From Chloranthus sessilifolius (taxonomy: Eukaryota > Streptophyta > Magnoliopsida > Chloranthales > Chloranthaceae), in NCBI GenBank assembly GCA_021018995.1, contig CM037584.1, positions 47,381,811 to 47,445,810 on the forward strand: DNA of 64,000 nucleotides, read 5' to 3'. Shown one piece after another: positions 45,109 through 58,020 of this stretch; position 1 is the first letter of the stretch, and every line of letters starts with the position of its first letter. The notes below the pieces were generated by a model that saw only the letters and a list, made by a program, of their open reading frames with translations, was not told the origin of the DNA and searched no databases. Both the position numbers and the translations under genes were made by a program.

Positions 45109-46789
45109 ATTACTTAAATATTTTGTTTTATATATTTTTAGCCCCAAAATTTTTTGGGAATTAATCCTCCCACCCAAAAATTACAAAAAAGGAAATTTGT
45201 CATAAATCATTAACCGTTTCTTATAATGTGATAAAGTTATGGATTTTTTATTACGTTTTTATCCAAACAGCCCTAAAAGGCATATTTTTTTTATTTGTTT
45301 CAAATTTCGTTGCCGGTACTTGAACCCCGATCTCTCGGGTGAGAGCCGAGTGTCCTAATGTTTTGTTAAGATGGTGCTTAAATGGATATTAATATTTAAA
45401 TCCTAGTGTTCGTATCTTCTACCATTAACTTTCTGGTTGATAAATACATTGATATACCAAGCCCAATCACCTCAACTTTAAATCACATAGTGAAGATACT
45501 TTTTTTATCCCAATATTAAACTCCATGATCTTCAAAAAATTACACATATAATAAACTACTTACAACATGCCTCAAAATTAACACAAGAACCAAATCATTT
45601 GTCGCTTGTGTTGGTTCCCAATACCCACTCTCGTACAATATTCCTCATGGATTGAGTTTGAGTTTTATCAGTTTTGAACCACTTGGATGCGAGGTGTTAT
45701 GACTTATGACGTCCAAAACGTTTGCAAAATCTGCCTTACGCTTTCTAGTATATATACTAGTAAAGTGCACGTGCGATGCACTTTACTAGTAAAGTGCACG
45801 TGACTTTCTTTTTCTTAAATATTTTTATATGATGCTTATAATTTAAGTATCTTAAATTAAGATAAGCGTAGATATGAAAGTAATTTGTTTTAGAGTTATT
45901 TAATCGCCTGTCGATTTCCTCAAAATGAATCCAAAACATAAACAGTGAAGTTGTAGATATTAATTTTTCGCCTCACAAATCATTGATAGGAATTTAATTT
46001 AATTTGAAATGCATCTTTAGCTTAGCACATAGCTTGCTGGCCTCTCTTGACATAGGCACTAATTATTTGCATCCCTTAACGATATGCATATTCGTGTTAG
46101 ACTCGACTATAGTAAGTGTCACGATGGATGACATGTACAAAATCAAATGTTTGGTGGCACTTTTTATGTGCTAGATGCATAAATTTGTGGACAATAGTGT
46201 CCGACTTATACAGATATGTACATGTAGCCCTGTCAAACTTCATTGTTAGAGGGTCTAAATTACCTACTCTTTCTTGGCACAAAAAAAAGATATTCGCCAT
46301 AACGTGGTCTTAGATTCGCCTAACCAAATCTCATATCAAAGACTCAATAAGATGCAACTATTCACTATGAGGATATCTATCCATCTAATCATAAGAGGGA
46401 AAAGGAAAGAGGGGAGCAATTAACATGGGATAATTTTCAAAAAAAAAAAAGAAAAAGCGAACAACTATTCAAATCATATGGAACTTAGGATCCTTAAATC
46501 TCTGCTTAGTCAATCACCCAAGAATAAAATGAAGAACAAAATAAAACGGAAGAAAAGACAAAACCCAAGGATATGTGATGAAGATTGCTTGAATTATAGT
46601 CGGATTGGCCGAACCTTGACAATCACGATTTAGAATTCTCTTTTATTGACTGGTCAACAAATGATGGTCAATGCAGTTTGTGGACCGATTGAACCAAAAT
46701 TAAACCACTTGCCAATTGTAGTCAACTTTTAAAATACTGCGTTATAGTTTAGTTTACGGCTATCCTCCCTCGTTGATTAGTAAGTATCA
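45109..46789. other. Intergenic DNA, nothing recognised
   Basis: AT-rich DNA with a short direct repeat (AGTAAAGTGCACGTG at about 45760 and 45787). No supported gene or element. Confidence 0.35.
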
Positions 46790-47095
46790 GACAGTCTGTT
46801 TACAAATAAAAATCATGGAGTAATTTGAACCATATGATGAAAGATTATTTTTTAGTCCAATCTTCCTCAAAGAGGTCTTAAGGTCATGGAGTGCCTATCA
46901 AATAGCCGAATGTTGATTCTACATGACATACGCAACTAAAAGTGAAGGTCAATTCCTTTGCCAATGATCTAGATCACCTTTGGATATATGTTCCACGTGC
47001 AATTATCATCTAACCGTCTAATAGGCTGCTTAAGATCTATCATGAGAGATTGGAGAAAAAAACCTCTCCATCATCTAATTCAAATTAGTCAATGA
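46790..47095. mobile_element. Foldback MULE-type MITE
   Basis: Left arm GAACCATATGATGAAAGATT and right arm CTCTCCATCATCTAATTCAA flank a core with ACCGTCTAATAGGCTGC. Confidence 0.6.
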
Positions 47096-47369
47096 TGTTT
47101 GTTTGTGATAAAACTTTGTGAAAGTTACTAATAAGGGGGTGAAAATAGTTGTACCTATTTAGTTTATTATGCTTCTAAGCTGATAAGGCTTAAGTACAAG
47201 GTACTTCAAGATGAATCTCAAACCATCAATCCTATAGATGTGCCAATAATTTTAAACACATAAGTCAACTGAAAATAATTATATTAATCATTTTGTTTAT
47301 ATTTAGATGTAAAATTTTTAAAAATTAAGTATATTTGAATTTAACATAAGTACGTAAGTGTATATAGGA

Positions 47370-47371
<2 letters not shown>

Positions 47372-47409
<38 letters not shown>

Positions 47410-47849
47410 CACTAAAGCATTAAATGCGCACAGTATATATTCCACTATAGCATTAAATGCACACAGTATATATATATAAGTAACATTAATATCAACATCA
47501 ATATCTGCCAATATCAAATCTATAGGGGGAGGTATTGTTGCTATGTACTGTACGCATTTAATGTTAACCAAGTGCACTATGATGCAACAATCACTATAAA
47601 TCCAACCGGCTCACTTAATTACATTTTTGTCCCTCTTAAAATTATAAATTCCACTGAAGCAGAAACCAAACAGCATGAAAAATGATATTTAACAGGGGCA
47701 ACTAGGTGTAGATAGTTTTAAATTTTCATTTCCAACGAATGTCCTATATATATTTAGATTTGCCAAAGATTACTTACCTACAGAGTGTAAATAAGAAGGA
47801 CTTTATTGTCCAAATTGAAAAAAACGGACCAAATGCTAAACTCTCAATT

Positions 47850-47903
<54 letters not shown>

Positions 47904-48022
47904 AAAACTTTTGCCAAGACTGCACTCTATAGTTTGTGACATATATGATGGTATATATATAACCTTTTGCCAAGATTGCACTCTATAGTTTGTGACATAT
48001 ATGATGGTATATATATATATTA
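47372..48022. repeat. TA microsatellites with two short tandem duplications
   Basis: TA runs lie at 47372-47406 and 47855-47900. A roughly 36-bp unit around GCATTAAATGC is duplicated at 47415-47480. A 56-bp unit starting CTTTTGCCAAG is duplicated at 47908 and 47964. Open frames here are TA-repeat artefacts. Confidence 0.8.
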
Positions 48023-48182
48023 TAGATTTGATGGCTATGATCAAATTTCATCGCATCAGAAACAAAGATCACAAATACTGAAGATACATGATAGTTTTTA
48101 CATGGCTTACATGTTGGAAATTTGGAATTACTGTTAATGATCAAGAGTTCGAAACAAGTTGAGCCCAAGCACACTTAGGGCT

Positions 48183-49111
48183 AGGGCTCTCAATGGGCCG
48201 GATTAGGGCCGGCCTTGAGTTCAACCCGGTCCTAATTTATCCGAGCCGGGTTCCCAAAATTTCAGCCCGGCCCTAACCCGGGCTGCGATGTACTCAGCCC
48301 AAGCCAGGATTAGGGTCGGACTAGGGTTCAACCCAGCCCTAACCTACCCGGGCCGGGTTCCTAAAATTTCAGCCCGGTCCTAACCAGTCAGATGTACTCA
48401 TTAAGCCCGACCCTTTATCGGGGCACAACTTAAGGCTTCGAGCTTTTCTTTTTCTAAAGAAATTGGTTGGGCTATTTTTCGGGGCTATTATTTGGGCCAT
48501 TTTTTCTAATAAAATTTGGTTGGGCTTGAGCTATTTTTTTTCTAATAAAAGTTTGGAGAAGGTTAAAAATTTAATTAAATAATTATATTAACATTATAAA
48601 GGCTCAGGTACATGCTTTGATTCAAATATTTCATTTTAGTTTGTTACACAATGGTTATAACGGATAACAGTTGCACAATGATTATAACGGCCAGCGATTA
48701 ATCTCAGAGCATTTAAGTAAATTTTATTTAATTAAAAGGATTTTTTTTTTATAACTTATATATATATATATATATATATATAATATCCGGACCAGGCACT
48801 ACAAAAAATAAGACTATTAGTGGTAGCCAAAACTGCCGCTAATACCTTCGTCGCTAATAGTCTTAATAGCCTTTAATAGTTTTTTAATTAATAGCGGTAG
48901 TTTTTTGCCGTCACTAATAGTCTTATTTTTTGTAGTGGGGTGCGGGATGGGTGTTGGAACACTCAACCCAAGTCCGGACCGAATTGATCCTAGTTGCAAC
49001 ATGCTTAGCCCTGTCCGGATACCGGGCCGGGTTTGCTTGATTAGAAAGTACCACTTTTTTCGGGTTGGGTGCAGGCCAAAATTTGGCCCGGCCCGGTCCA
49101 TTGAGAGCCCT
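48183..49111. mobile_element. MULE-like MITE with GGCCCGG words, carrying a CACTA MITE
   Basis: A perfect 10-bp target duplication ACTTAGGGCT flanks it (48173-48182, 49112-49121). Inverted ends are AGGGCTCTCAATGGGCCGG and CCGGTCCATTGAGAGCCCT. The interior is built of CCCGG/GGGCC words. The CACTA MITE at 48797-48937 sits inside. Confidence 0.85.
48797..48937. mobile_element. CACTA-type MITE, 141 bp
   Basis: Ends CACTACAAAAAATAAGACTA and TAGTCTTATTTTTTGTAGTG are perfect inverted repeats. Flanking triplets AGG and GGG fit an eroded 3-bp duplication. A second family member is at 62900-63036. Confidence 0.85.
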
Positions 49112-50640
49112 ACTTAGGGCTATCAAGGGGTTGAGCTCAGTCCGTGATCAACTCGATTTAGGTTGTGTTTAGGCTTAAATAATAAATGTTATCCTTAAAG
49201 CACTCAGGCCTATTGGAGAATCTATAAAATTACGTAGATGCCCTAAAAATTAGGATCTTAAGATAAAATCTTAAAATTAGGTAATTAATATTAGTTTTCC
49301 GTAGTGCAATTATTTTTATCATTTGTCTAAACGTGATAAAATCACTCATTTGTTAAAACCTAATATTTCCACAATATAGTCTCTGGTGATCTCATCTCTC
49401 TATATCTCCTTTGTCATCTTTAATATTTGATTTTAATAAATCTCTTCATAAGAGTGTTTAGATTTTTATTCTTCATCTTTTAACATTTGTTTTAATAATA
49501 CTTTTCATAAGAGTGTTTAAATTTTCTAGAAGGCCAAACCCCGGGTCTTTGTTTAGGCCTAGTTTTTAGGTAATCAGGCCTATCGAAACCCGGCACGGCA
49601 TGGCCAAGCCTAATTATACTAGGGAAAAGGGCCTGGCTGACCTGAATCAGGCCTCGCTTGAACCCAGTTTGGGCCAGGTTTGGACTTAAACAAAAAATCC
49701 AAGCCCGAAAGGATACGGGCAAACCTGCCCCAATTTTGTATCTGGGCCGGGTTCGGGCCTATTTTCAGAGTCGAAATTCATCGGGACTATCAAAAGCCCA
49801 GCCCGAGCGTGTTGACAGACCTAGCACACCCTTATTAAAATATAGTAATGCACCAGTTCAAAATGGAGGGCTTGAGCTGAGTTTGAGCCAGCTGGGTCAT
49901 CAGGTTTTAGTGTCTGATTTGAAGAGTCCTCATTCTAAATCCAACAGCTGAGAAAGTGAGACGGCCAGTCTAAGGAGGCGGCCAGGCTCCACCATCGAGT
50001 CAAGTTGAAGGCACGCCTAAAAAATTTAAAAATTCATTAAAAAAACTTAGTGGTGCAATGTGTAACTTGATTATATATTATAATACTCTCTTATCAAAAA
50101 AATAAAAATAAATTATATATTATACTCCATTAAGTTATTTTTTGCGACACTAGTTAATAGAATGTTTTGTTTCTTTTTTTGATAAGAAATAAATGTTTTG
50201 TTTTTAAGAACGAAAAAAATAAAAATTGGCTACCACTCATGAGCTTTGTTTGATCCTCCTCTTGAGTCTCTCGCTCAATTTGGGATCCTTTTATTTGGGT
50301 CAAGGTGTCTCTTTCTGTTTTCCGGGTCCCTTTTAACCTATTTGTTATTTATTGAATAATAAATAATAATAATTACCCACAAGGGAGTTGTCCCAGTGGT
50401 TGATGACTTAAGTATGCATGGTCAGCTCTTTGCTTTTAGGGGCCCTAAGTGAGTTCCTAGAGTTGGGCTCTCCAACTACTGAATTGGATTACGCCTTTGA
50501 ATGGCGGGAGACTTATTTTTTTCATAAAATTTGGGGGCCACAGGTGACCGCCTCTTCGGCCTTTCCCTAGGGCCGGCCCTATGAATATGCTCTCCGAAGT
50601 CGTGAGTTCAAGTAGCGACTTCTCTTCTACGATAACAAGA
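49112..50640. other. Spacer with degenerate GC-word repeats
   Basis: The segment 49118-49826 has end-like words AGGGCTATCAAGGGG and GTGTTGACAGACCT and may be another GC-word MITE. At 50436-50583 ends like GGGGCCCTAAG and CTAGGGCCGGCCCTA define a short interspersed repeat, probably a deleted relative of 53881-55195. No gene is seen. Confidence 0.4.
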
Positions 50641-50654
50641 TGACCCGCTATTAT

Positions 50655-50862
50655 GGTATAAAAAATTGGCCAATACCGATACGTATCGGTATCCTAACTC
50701 AGTATTGGTATCTGTATCGGCCGATACCTATATATTTTTTATTTTTAAAAAAATTATAAAATAGGCCGAAACATATCAGTATTGGCCGATACGTATCTGC
50801 CGAGTCATATCAGTCCTCCAAGGACCGATACCTAAGTTCGATACTGATTTTGTTACCTTAAT
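50655..50862. mobile_element. hAT-like MITE, GTATCGG-word family
   Basis: Starts TATGGTATAAAAAATTGGCC and ends GATTTTGTTACCTTA, with GATACGTATCGGTATC and GTATCGGCCGATAC words between. Confidence 0.65.
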
Positions 50863-51166
50863 TTATATAATTCGTGACATAGTAGTGACATGATGGGGCT
50901 AAGGCATCTCTGAGATATTATTTCAAGTATAAGCTTGGGATACCTTAAGATATCAAAATACCAATAATAGTAATAATAATAAATTGAAAATTGAAAAAAT
51001 AAAAATACAGTACACTCAAGTTTAGGGTATCTTGGTGGAGAAAGGAAAAACCTACACAGGAAATCAGCTTTTTGGTTCCCATTAACCAACGAACGGTCTA
51101 AGTTGGTGGCTGTTTTACAGGCCTATTTAAAATTAGACCTAGTCCAGGCACATGCACCCCTCTAGT

Positions 51167-51427
51167 AGGGCTGCCAATAGGTGGCAGCCTGGTGGGTAAG
51201 ATGTATGCCCAACACAACCCGATGGGTGCACCTTGGCCCAATTCCAACTGACCCAACAGGTGGTTTTACCCAATCCCACCCAATTTAAAACCTCCTAATT
51301 TTCGTTGATTTTATATATCAACTATCCGACCGGATGCCTCATGTCTGTCAAATTTCATGCTTTACCCGGTGAAAAACTTGGGTTGGACGTGGTGGGTATT
51401 AGGTTGACTGAACAAGTTGACAGCCCT
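51167..51427. mobile_element. Probable MULE-like MITE, AGGGCTG termini
   Basis: Ends AGGGCTGCCAATAGG and GTTGACAGCCCT are inverted. The interior repeats CAACCCGATGGG/GACCCAAC-like words. Flanks CTCTAGT and CCCTAGT suggest an eroded duplication. Confidence 0.55.
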
Positions 51428-51442
51428 AACCCCTAGTTGTCA

Positions 51443-51658
51443 ACATGGGTCAAAATATCGGGTATCGGATACGTATCGTTCGAGTTCAAAATCGATATGT
51501 ATCGGACGATACATATCGGAATAGTAAAATATCGGACGATACATTGAATGTATCGTTCGGATATATGCATACAAAATGGCGATATGATACATTGAATGTA
51601 CCGTATCGTCCCAGTCCAAAATCGATACGTATCGATATCGGACGAAATTTTGACCCAT
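51443..51658. mobile_element. hAT-like MITE, GTATCGGACGATAC-word variant
   Basis: Ends CATGGGTCAAAATATCGGG and CGAAATTTTGACCCAT are inverted. The interior repeats ATCGGACGATACAT and CATTGAATGTA words, also found in the copy at 55655-55870. Confidence 0.7.
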
Positions 51659-52289
51659 AATTATTAGCACTTTTTTTTGAAATGAAGTTGTCAGCACTTT
51701 TTTTTTTTTTTTTTTTTTTTAGATGAAGTTGTCAGCACATTTTATTTTAATGGATGAGCACGAAATTTGAATCTCAGACCTCAACGACTACGCACTTGCG
51801 TGCATCACCACTGGAGCACATAGGCATCACCTAGTCGTTTGCGCATTCTATGAATCTACAACACTTTCTAGCCTGCTACACTATTTTGGATAAAGGAGGC
51901 ACATCCCGTATGAAGAACCCACTTAATCCATTACTCTTTACCCAACCTCAGAGCCTAAAATTTAACGTTGTAGAACCTTACTTTTGCATTTTAATGGAGC
52001 TGCTCAGAGCCTAAAACATTAAAAAATTAAAAAATGATTGGTGACAGTGATGTTGGCAGTCACTTATGTCTTGTTTGACAAAACTCATGAAAATGATTTT
52101 TTTTTTAATCTTTACATGGGTTTGTAAATAAATAAACTCATGGAAAGTTTTATTTTTAAAATTTTACAATGGTTTGATGTTTGTATTTTTTTTCAGTTGT
52201 TTGACTACATTGTGTAAAATTATTCTCCTAAGGCACCATTCTTCACACCATGTGAACATGTAACCTCATCCTATCTCGGCGGGCCAAAA

Positions 52290-52600
52290 TGCATTAATTG
52301 CTTTGAATTAGAGCATGAAATGCTTTTATTGTCCCAGCTTTTTACAAGATGGGTCTTCAGATCATAGGCATACACTCAGATAGTTACTTTTTTATTTAGC
52401 GTGGTACAAATCCCAAACAGCAACTCTATACTCGTGAGACATACATCAAGCTCAAATACAAATCACGGGTCATTTTTTGGAATAGGTGCCACATGAAATA
52501 AAAAATTATCTAATGATATACTCATGATCTTAAGATGCATCATGTAAAAGATTGGGATAAAAAACAACCTCCTTTGTCAGATTCGAAGTAGTCAATGCAT
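52290..52600. mobile_element. Foldback MULE-type MITE
   Basis: Left arm ATTGCTTTGAATTAGAGCATG and ACAAGATGGGTCTTCAGATC pair with right arm GATCTTAAGATGCATCATGT and GTCAGATTCGAAGTAGTCAAT. Confidence 0.65.
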
Positions 52601-52923
52601 GTTGATCGGAGGAGATGGGGCGATGTTATGATTTTACAGTGCAAATAAATGGTACGATTATGTGGTGAGGTTGCATATAAACCGTTTGATATAAAGGTCA
52701 TGATCTACAAATCTACGACGCAAAAGAGTGGTGCAAAACTCAATCTCTATCATATGATTCGATGCAATCAACTGTTGAATCGGATAATGGCTTTAGAGTG
52801 CAGTGAGTCATATGATAAAGATTATGCTTGGTGCCAATCTTTTCACTTATGATCTTTAGATGATGACCTTCAAATTAAGTGGCTTAGATGGTTGAGTTAC
52901 ATTTATTGGTGTCGTTGTTTATG

Positions 52924-53372
52924 AGTACCTCTGAACGCGTCCATGTGTTCTTTGAAAGCGCCCACGTCCCAGACCCGTTGAAGAATATTGATTGCTTTGA
53001 ATCAAATGAGGTTGATTATTTTTCACCCCAATCGTCCACAAAATGGATTTTAAGATCATGTAGCACCTATCGGATGGTCAGCTTGTGATTCCATGTATCC
53101 CCAGTCCCCAAAAAATGGCCCTAAAGTTACATTTGAGCATGATGTGTGTTATATGATTGAAGAGTCATTTTTTGGGTATCGGTGATATAGGAAATAAAAA
53201 ATTGACCATCAGATTGATGCACTATGAACCCAAGATCGATTTTGTGAAAGATCTTTGTTAAAAAAGATCCCCATCATCTGATCCGAAGAAATCAATATTT
53301 TTTCAAGGGTCTAGGACGTAAGCGCTTTCAGAGAACGCGTGGGCGTGAACAAAAAGGTATTGACATGTGTGC
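52924..53372. mobile_element. Foldback MULE-type MITE with long outer inverted ends
   Basis: The left end GTACCTCTGAACGCGTCCATG continues into the family arm. The right end reads CAAGGGTCTAGGACGTAAGCG and GAGAACGCGTGGGCG. A partial relative follows at 53373-53490. Confidence 0.65.
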
Positions 53373-53880
53373 CACATCAACGAAAAAATTAAGCGATTGA
53401 TGATAAGCTCATGGTCTCAAGATCCATTATATGAAAATTTATGGTGAAAAAAAAATCTCAATCCGTTGATCCAAAGAAATCAATCGATTTTAAGTATGAA
53501 ATATCCGAGTTGAGAAGAACGAATTTCAGGTTGCAAGGTGACCACCAAAATTCCTCTCTAAGCTTTTAACCCATGTCGTGGGCGGAAAAACTCTAGTTTT
53601 TTATGTGAGTTTTTTTTCAAAAAAACTCTAGTTTGTGGGTCCCACTACATTGTCAAACAGTGGGAAGGTTTCATTTCCGTAAAATCTTGGAATTTTACGC
53701 ATTTATTTTCATAACTCGTCCTACCAAACAAGGCATTAGGGTCGTGTTGTTACTTGTATAATGCCTAAAATATAGAATTATTAGAGAATTTGGGGGTAAA
53801 GTAGCTAGAATCGTCCTTTTGTCCACCCATGATAATAGGTGGATACTCATAATCTTGCATTGCTAAAAGCCTTTATGTTG

Positions 53881-55195
53881 GGCTGACCCTTAGATTTTGG
53901 GGGACCTAAGGCGAGTTCCTAAAATGGGGCACCCCTTTCATATTAGTCTTTTATCTATATATATATACTATAGTTTTTTTTTTTTTTGACAAATAAAACA
54001 ATACTCGTTGCATTTGGATTACAAATATCTCCATATATCATCTATTATTTATAATTTGAAAATGCAACTAACAAATTAATGAAAGTCTATATTTAAAAAA
54101 AATATAACACAAAAAGAGACAAGCTAAATAATAGAACGTACTCAATAGATTGAGTAACCCAACCAATAACATTTTAATATTTTTTTATTACCTCAACTAC
54201 CATTGAGTATTTCACTATTTGTCATTTTTTAGCACTTTATTAGTCTTGAAAAATTCCAAAAACTAGGTTCATTGGATACGTCTCGTTGCATAAATCAAAA
54301 TTGACAAGTCATTTGCAAAAAATGAAACTGTAACGACCCTGAAATCCCTATTTTAAGTTTAGGGTCATATATATATATATATATATAAATATGGGTCTGT
54401 GCCCACATCCGAGACCCCCTTGAAAAGCATTGAATCCTTTGAATCATATGATGGAGATTATTTTTCACCCATATCTTTCATTCAATAGATCTTAAGATCA
54501 TGGTGCACCTATCAAATAGTCGGTTTATGATTCAACATATCATAGATAAAAAAAAATGGCCATAAAATCACATTTGAGCGTGATGTATGTCATATGAGTT
54601 AGTACCATTTTTTAGGGATTTGTGACACATGTAATAAAAATTGACTGTCTGATAGGTGGGCCATGACCTAAAGATCTATTTTGTTAAAGATAGGTCTGAT
54701 AAGTGATCTCCATTATCTCATTCGAATGAATCAATGATTTTCAAGGGCTCTGTGACATGGGCGTTTTCGGAGAACGCGTGGGGGCGTTTAGAGGTACCTT
54801 ATATATAAAGGATTTGGTCAAACAAATCTAGTCCGGTCAAATATTGGGCTAAAGAATCTACTAGGTCAATATATATGGCAAGTCTGGCCCAGTGAGGCTA
54901 CTGACCCGACCAATGATCTGCATCGACCCGACCGAGACCCAATCCATGATCCATTTTTAAAAAATGTAAATATGAGACCAGTGAAAAGTCGAACCCACAA
55001 CCTGTTGTTACAAAAAGTAAAACAACACTAATCACTTAATCAACTAAACAATGAGATTATTTCAATACATTTATACATTAAAAATTATATTAAGCAATTA
55101 GATGATAAAGAGAAAAGACTTCCAAGATTTGCGATCCCAAAATATTTGGGGGCCTGAGGCGTCCGCCTCTTGGGCCTTGGGCTAGGGCCGCCCTT
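53881..55195. mobile_element. Interspersed repeat with GGGGGCC-type ends, carrying a foldback MITE
   Basis: The left part has GACCCTTAGATTTTGGGGGACC and the right part AAAATATTTGGGGGCCTGAGG and GGGCTAGGGCCGCCC, resembling a common plant repeat with GGGCCGGCCC termini. The interior holds A/T-rich DNA and the MITE 54400-54800. The class is not assigned. Confidence 0.45.
54400..54800. mobile_element. Foldback MULE-type MITE with long outer inverted ends
   Basis: Left side: GAGACCCCCTTGAAAAGCATTG and then the GATGGAGATTATTTTTCACCC arm. Right side: the complement, then CAAGGGCTCTGTGACATGG, GAGAACGCGTGGGGGCG and GAGGTACC, matching the copy at 52924. Confidence 0.7.
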
Positions 55196-55654
55196 GTGGA
55201 CATGACAGTCCACACATCTGTGTAACTTCATGACACACAGAGACTTATAATGCATGGAAGTATGTGCATTTCTTACAATCACACAAATGTGCGGACGGCT
55301 TTAATGCACATGATGGGTGGACACCCATTGTAGACTAACTCTTTTCAAATAGATAAAAGTAGTCTCGCATGAAGGACCAAGTAACTTACATATTCATCAA
55401 TTAGTTTGCTGTCACGTGACACCCAATCATGTTGCTACATAAAGGAGCAGCTTGATGATCATCAATATTTTAATAAAAAGAATAATCCTACAATAATATA
55501 AAATTGTATGGTCAATGGTTTCAACTTTCAACCCTCTGAAAAATGAAGGTGAAATCAAATGTGGTATTTTTTTTTTTCCAACAAACGTGTTATAGGCATC
55601 GAGTCACTCACTTATGTGGAAACCGATCATATGAGATGAGTGTCATATTGCAAC

Positions 55655-55870
55655 CATGGATCAAAATTTCGTCCGATACTGATATGTATCGGTATCGGAG
55701 GTCACCGATACGGTACATTGAATGTATTGTATTGGTCATTTATATGTATTTATCCGGACAATACATTCAATGTATCGTCCGATACCGTCCGATACCGATA
55801 TGTATCGTCCGATATATATCAATTTTAGGCTCGGACAATACGTATCGGTTTTCCGGCATTTTGATCCATG
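55655..55870. mobile_element. hAT-like MITE, GTATCGG-word family, reference copy
   Basis: A perfect 8-bp target duplication ATTGCAAC flanks it (55647-55654, 55871-55878). Ends CATGGATCAAAATTTCG and CATTTTGATCCATG are inverted. The 216-bp interior is nearly all CGATACNGTATCGG-like words. This copy establishes the family as hAT-type. Confidence 0.88.
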
Positions 55871-55925
55871 ATTGCAACAAATTAATGTGGGATCAAGTAA
55901 GTTACCTAGTCCTTGGTAGCAGTAT

Positions 55926-56070
55926 AGGACTGTCAACAGGTCAAGCCATGCCAAAATTTTGGCTGCCCAATAAGGAAATCTCAATTGCCCGACCAGACCT
56001 GATGGTGCACCCGACCTGATAAAATATCAGGTCGGGCTTTAAGTTGACCCACATCGTTGGCAGCCCTATA
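55926..56070. mobile_element. Probable short MITE, AGGGCTG termini family
   Basis: Ends TAGGACTGTCAACAGG and CGTTGGCAGCCCTA are inverted; the interior repeats GACCTGATGG and ATCAGGTCGGGC words. No target duplication is clear. Confidence 0.5.
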
Positions 56071-56956
56071 GGTACCAGGCTACCTTTACTCTACAAAATA
56101 CAGAAAAAATCACTGATTTCGTGAAGAATGCGAGATTGTTTACAGCTCTAAAATATTAGTAAATAGATAATATTATAAAAAGCTCGTAAAATGCATAATG
56201 CAGGATTTTACTGTACAAAAATACAAAATGCTACTGTTTTGTATTCAAGTTGTCAAACCTCAAACGCATTAAGGCGCTGCTAAAAAAGGGCCTAATTAAT
56301 GATTGGATGGGATATGTATTGTGGATAAAGGTGCAGATTCGGTTAACCGAGCTGAATCGAAATCAAAATTTTGGTTTTCGGTTCGATTCTGTAAAACCGA
56401 ACCCGAACCGTAACATTTCAATTTCGATTAATTGAAATTTTCAACCCTCAAACCAAAACCGATCCGATTTCAATTTTGGTGGGTTTGGTTTTCAGTTTTT
56501 CTTCCTATTTTTGGTATTTTTTTTGTTTTTTTCATTTTTCGGTTTTCTCATCTTACCCAGCCGATTTTCGGTTTTTAGGTACCAAAATCGAAACCAAACT
56601 GGTCCAAATTGATTCGGTTTCGATCAGATTGGGGACTGTTCGGTCCAATCGGTTTTTTATTCAAATCTGCACCCCTAATTCTGGACAATATTATTGGCAG
56701 CTACATTTTTTCTAAAATCAAAGGAAGAAGATTCTTTTTTAAAGTCTATGGTTGTTATAGCAAACGTTTTTTTTGCGTTTTGATGAATAGATTGTTTTTT
56801 TTAATCTTCACGGCAATACTGCAGAAGGTGCCAACGGATTTGATGCGAAGGTGCCAACGGATTTCATGCAAAGTTAAACGCCAATACTTAAAACTAATTG
56901 AATATGATGGACACTAGATTTATATGTTTTATGCGAATCTACACTCGAGTGTATTA
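56071..56956. other. AT-rich spacer with AACCGAACC-type words
   Basis: The segment 56330-56670 is dense in CGGTTTxGGTT/AACCxAAACCG words (for example AACCGAACCCGAACCG at 56395) and reads like another word-built repeat, ending GATTCGGTTTCG and CAAATCTGCACCCCTAA. Its left end GTGCAGATTCGGTTAACCG is inverted to it. The rest shows nothing. Confidence 0.45.
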
Positions 56957-57325
56957 GGTTGCGTAAGGCATAGCTCTTTGCTAGCTCCTACCATAGCATA
57001 TAGTTCACCTACTTTAGCAGGTTTCCATTCTCTTTGTTAACATCATGCTACCTGCTTTAGCAAGTAACCCTTCTCCTTAATAACTCCTTGCATAACAAGA
57101 TTTTATGTAAGATTTACCTGTTCAATAGTTTATCCCCCTCTCTACTCACTCCTTGCCCGAGCAGATTTTATTTGCTCTGGTAAGGAGTTAGTAGAGAGCT
57201 GGGAGGTTCGTACTAGAGCAGGTAAATCCTCCTTTGCAGAGGGTTAGAAAAGAGAATGTAAACTAAGTAAAGCACGTGAACTTTGCAGTGGCAGTGGCTA
57301 GCAGAGAGCTATGCCATACGCAGCC
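56957..57325. mobile_element. PIF/Harbinger-type (Tourist-like) MITE
   Basis: The target duplication TTA lies at 56954-56956 and 57326-57328. Inverted ends are GGTTGCGTAAGGCATAGCTC and GAGCTATGCCATACGCAGCC. A second member starts at 63852. The 3-bp TTA duplication and GG ends fit the Harbinger superfamily. Confidence 0.8.
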
Positions 57326-57433
57326 TTAGTCTTTTGTAAATTTGAAGTAATTAAGTTCAATTTATTGCTCACCGTTGAACAAATACTAAAAATTATTGGT
57401 TCAAATGGAGAATCCATGGAACCATGCTTGGTC

Positions 57434-58020
57434 CATGGTTTTAAATCTTGTCTGAGATGAGACGTCTCGTGCGTCTCACATCTCGAGCCTCACTGAGACA
57501 AGATCTTATTGTGATTCATTCTGAGATGCAATCTCGTAAATACTACTTTTATATTAAAAAATTTTAAGGTGTTACGCTTGTACACAATTGAAAGCATACT
57601 ACTCATTCTTTTGGTACACATAACACTATTTTATTTTATTATACCCTATTTATGTGATAATATTGTGAATAGCTATCCCCGTGTGTCCAAATCTATGTCC
57701 CCCTAATATCACTATTATTATTTTTTAACGGCTAGTATTATCTTTGATCGAGCGGTATACAATTGATTTATAGTTGTGATTATTTAATTAAGATGTGTTC
57801 TAATCATGAACAATTACATGAACTGTTTACCTTAGTCTCAAACTTTTGCCACATGGCATAACAGTAAAATATTCTTTCATGGTGTAAGATTGAACACCTA
57901 TTTTAATGGTGTAAGATCATTCGAAAGGTTATTTTTGTTTCATGCCATCTCGCCGAGATGTGAGACGTCTCGGTCTTAAGGCTGTCTGAGACATATCGGA
58001 AATTCAAGATTTCAAACCAT
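57434..58020. mobile_element. hAT-like MITE, GAGACGTCTC-word family, interrupted at its right tip
   Basis: Ends CATGGTTTTAAATCTTG and CAAGATTTCAAACCAT(G) are inverted with one mismatch. Both subterminal regions contain GAGACGTCTCG and CTGAGA words. The terminal G seems to lie at 62811, beyond the copia element, which would make the copia insertion later. An 8-bp duplication is not evident. Confidence 0.65.

Noticed and set aside
47739-48044. Open frames rich in IYIYIY on both strands
   Set aside because: They translate TA microsatellites.
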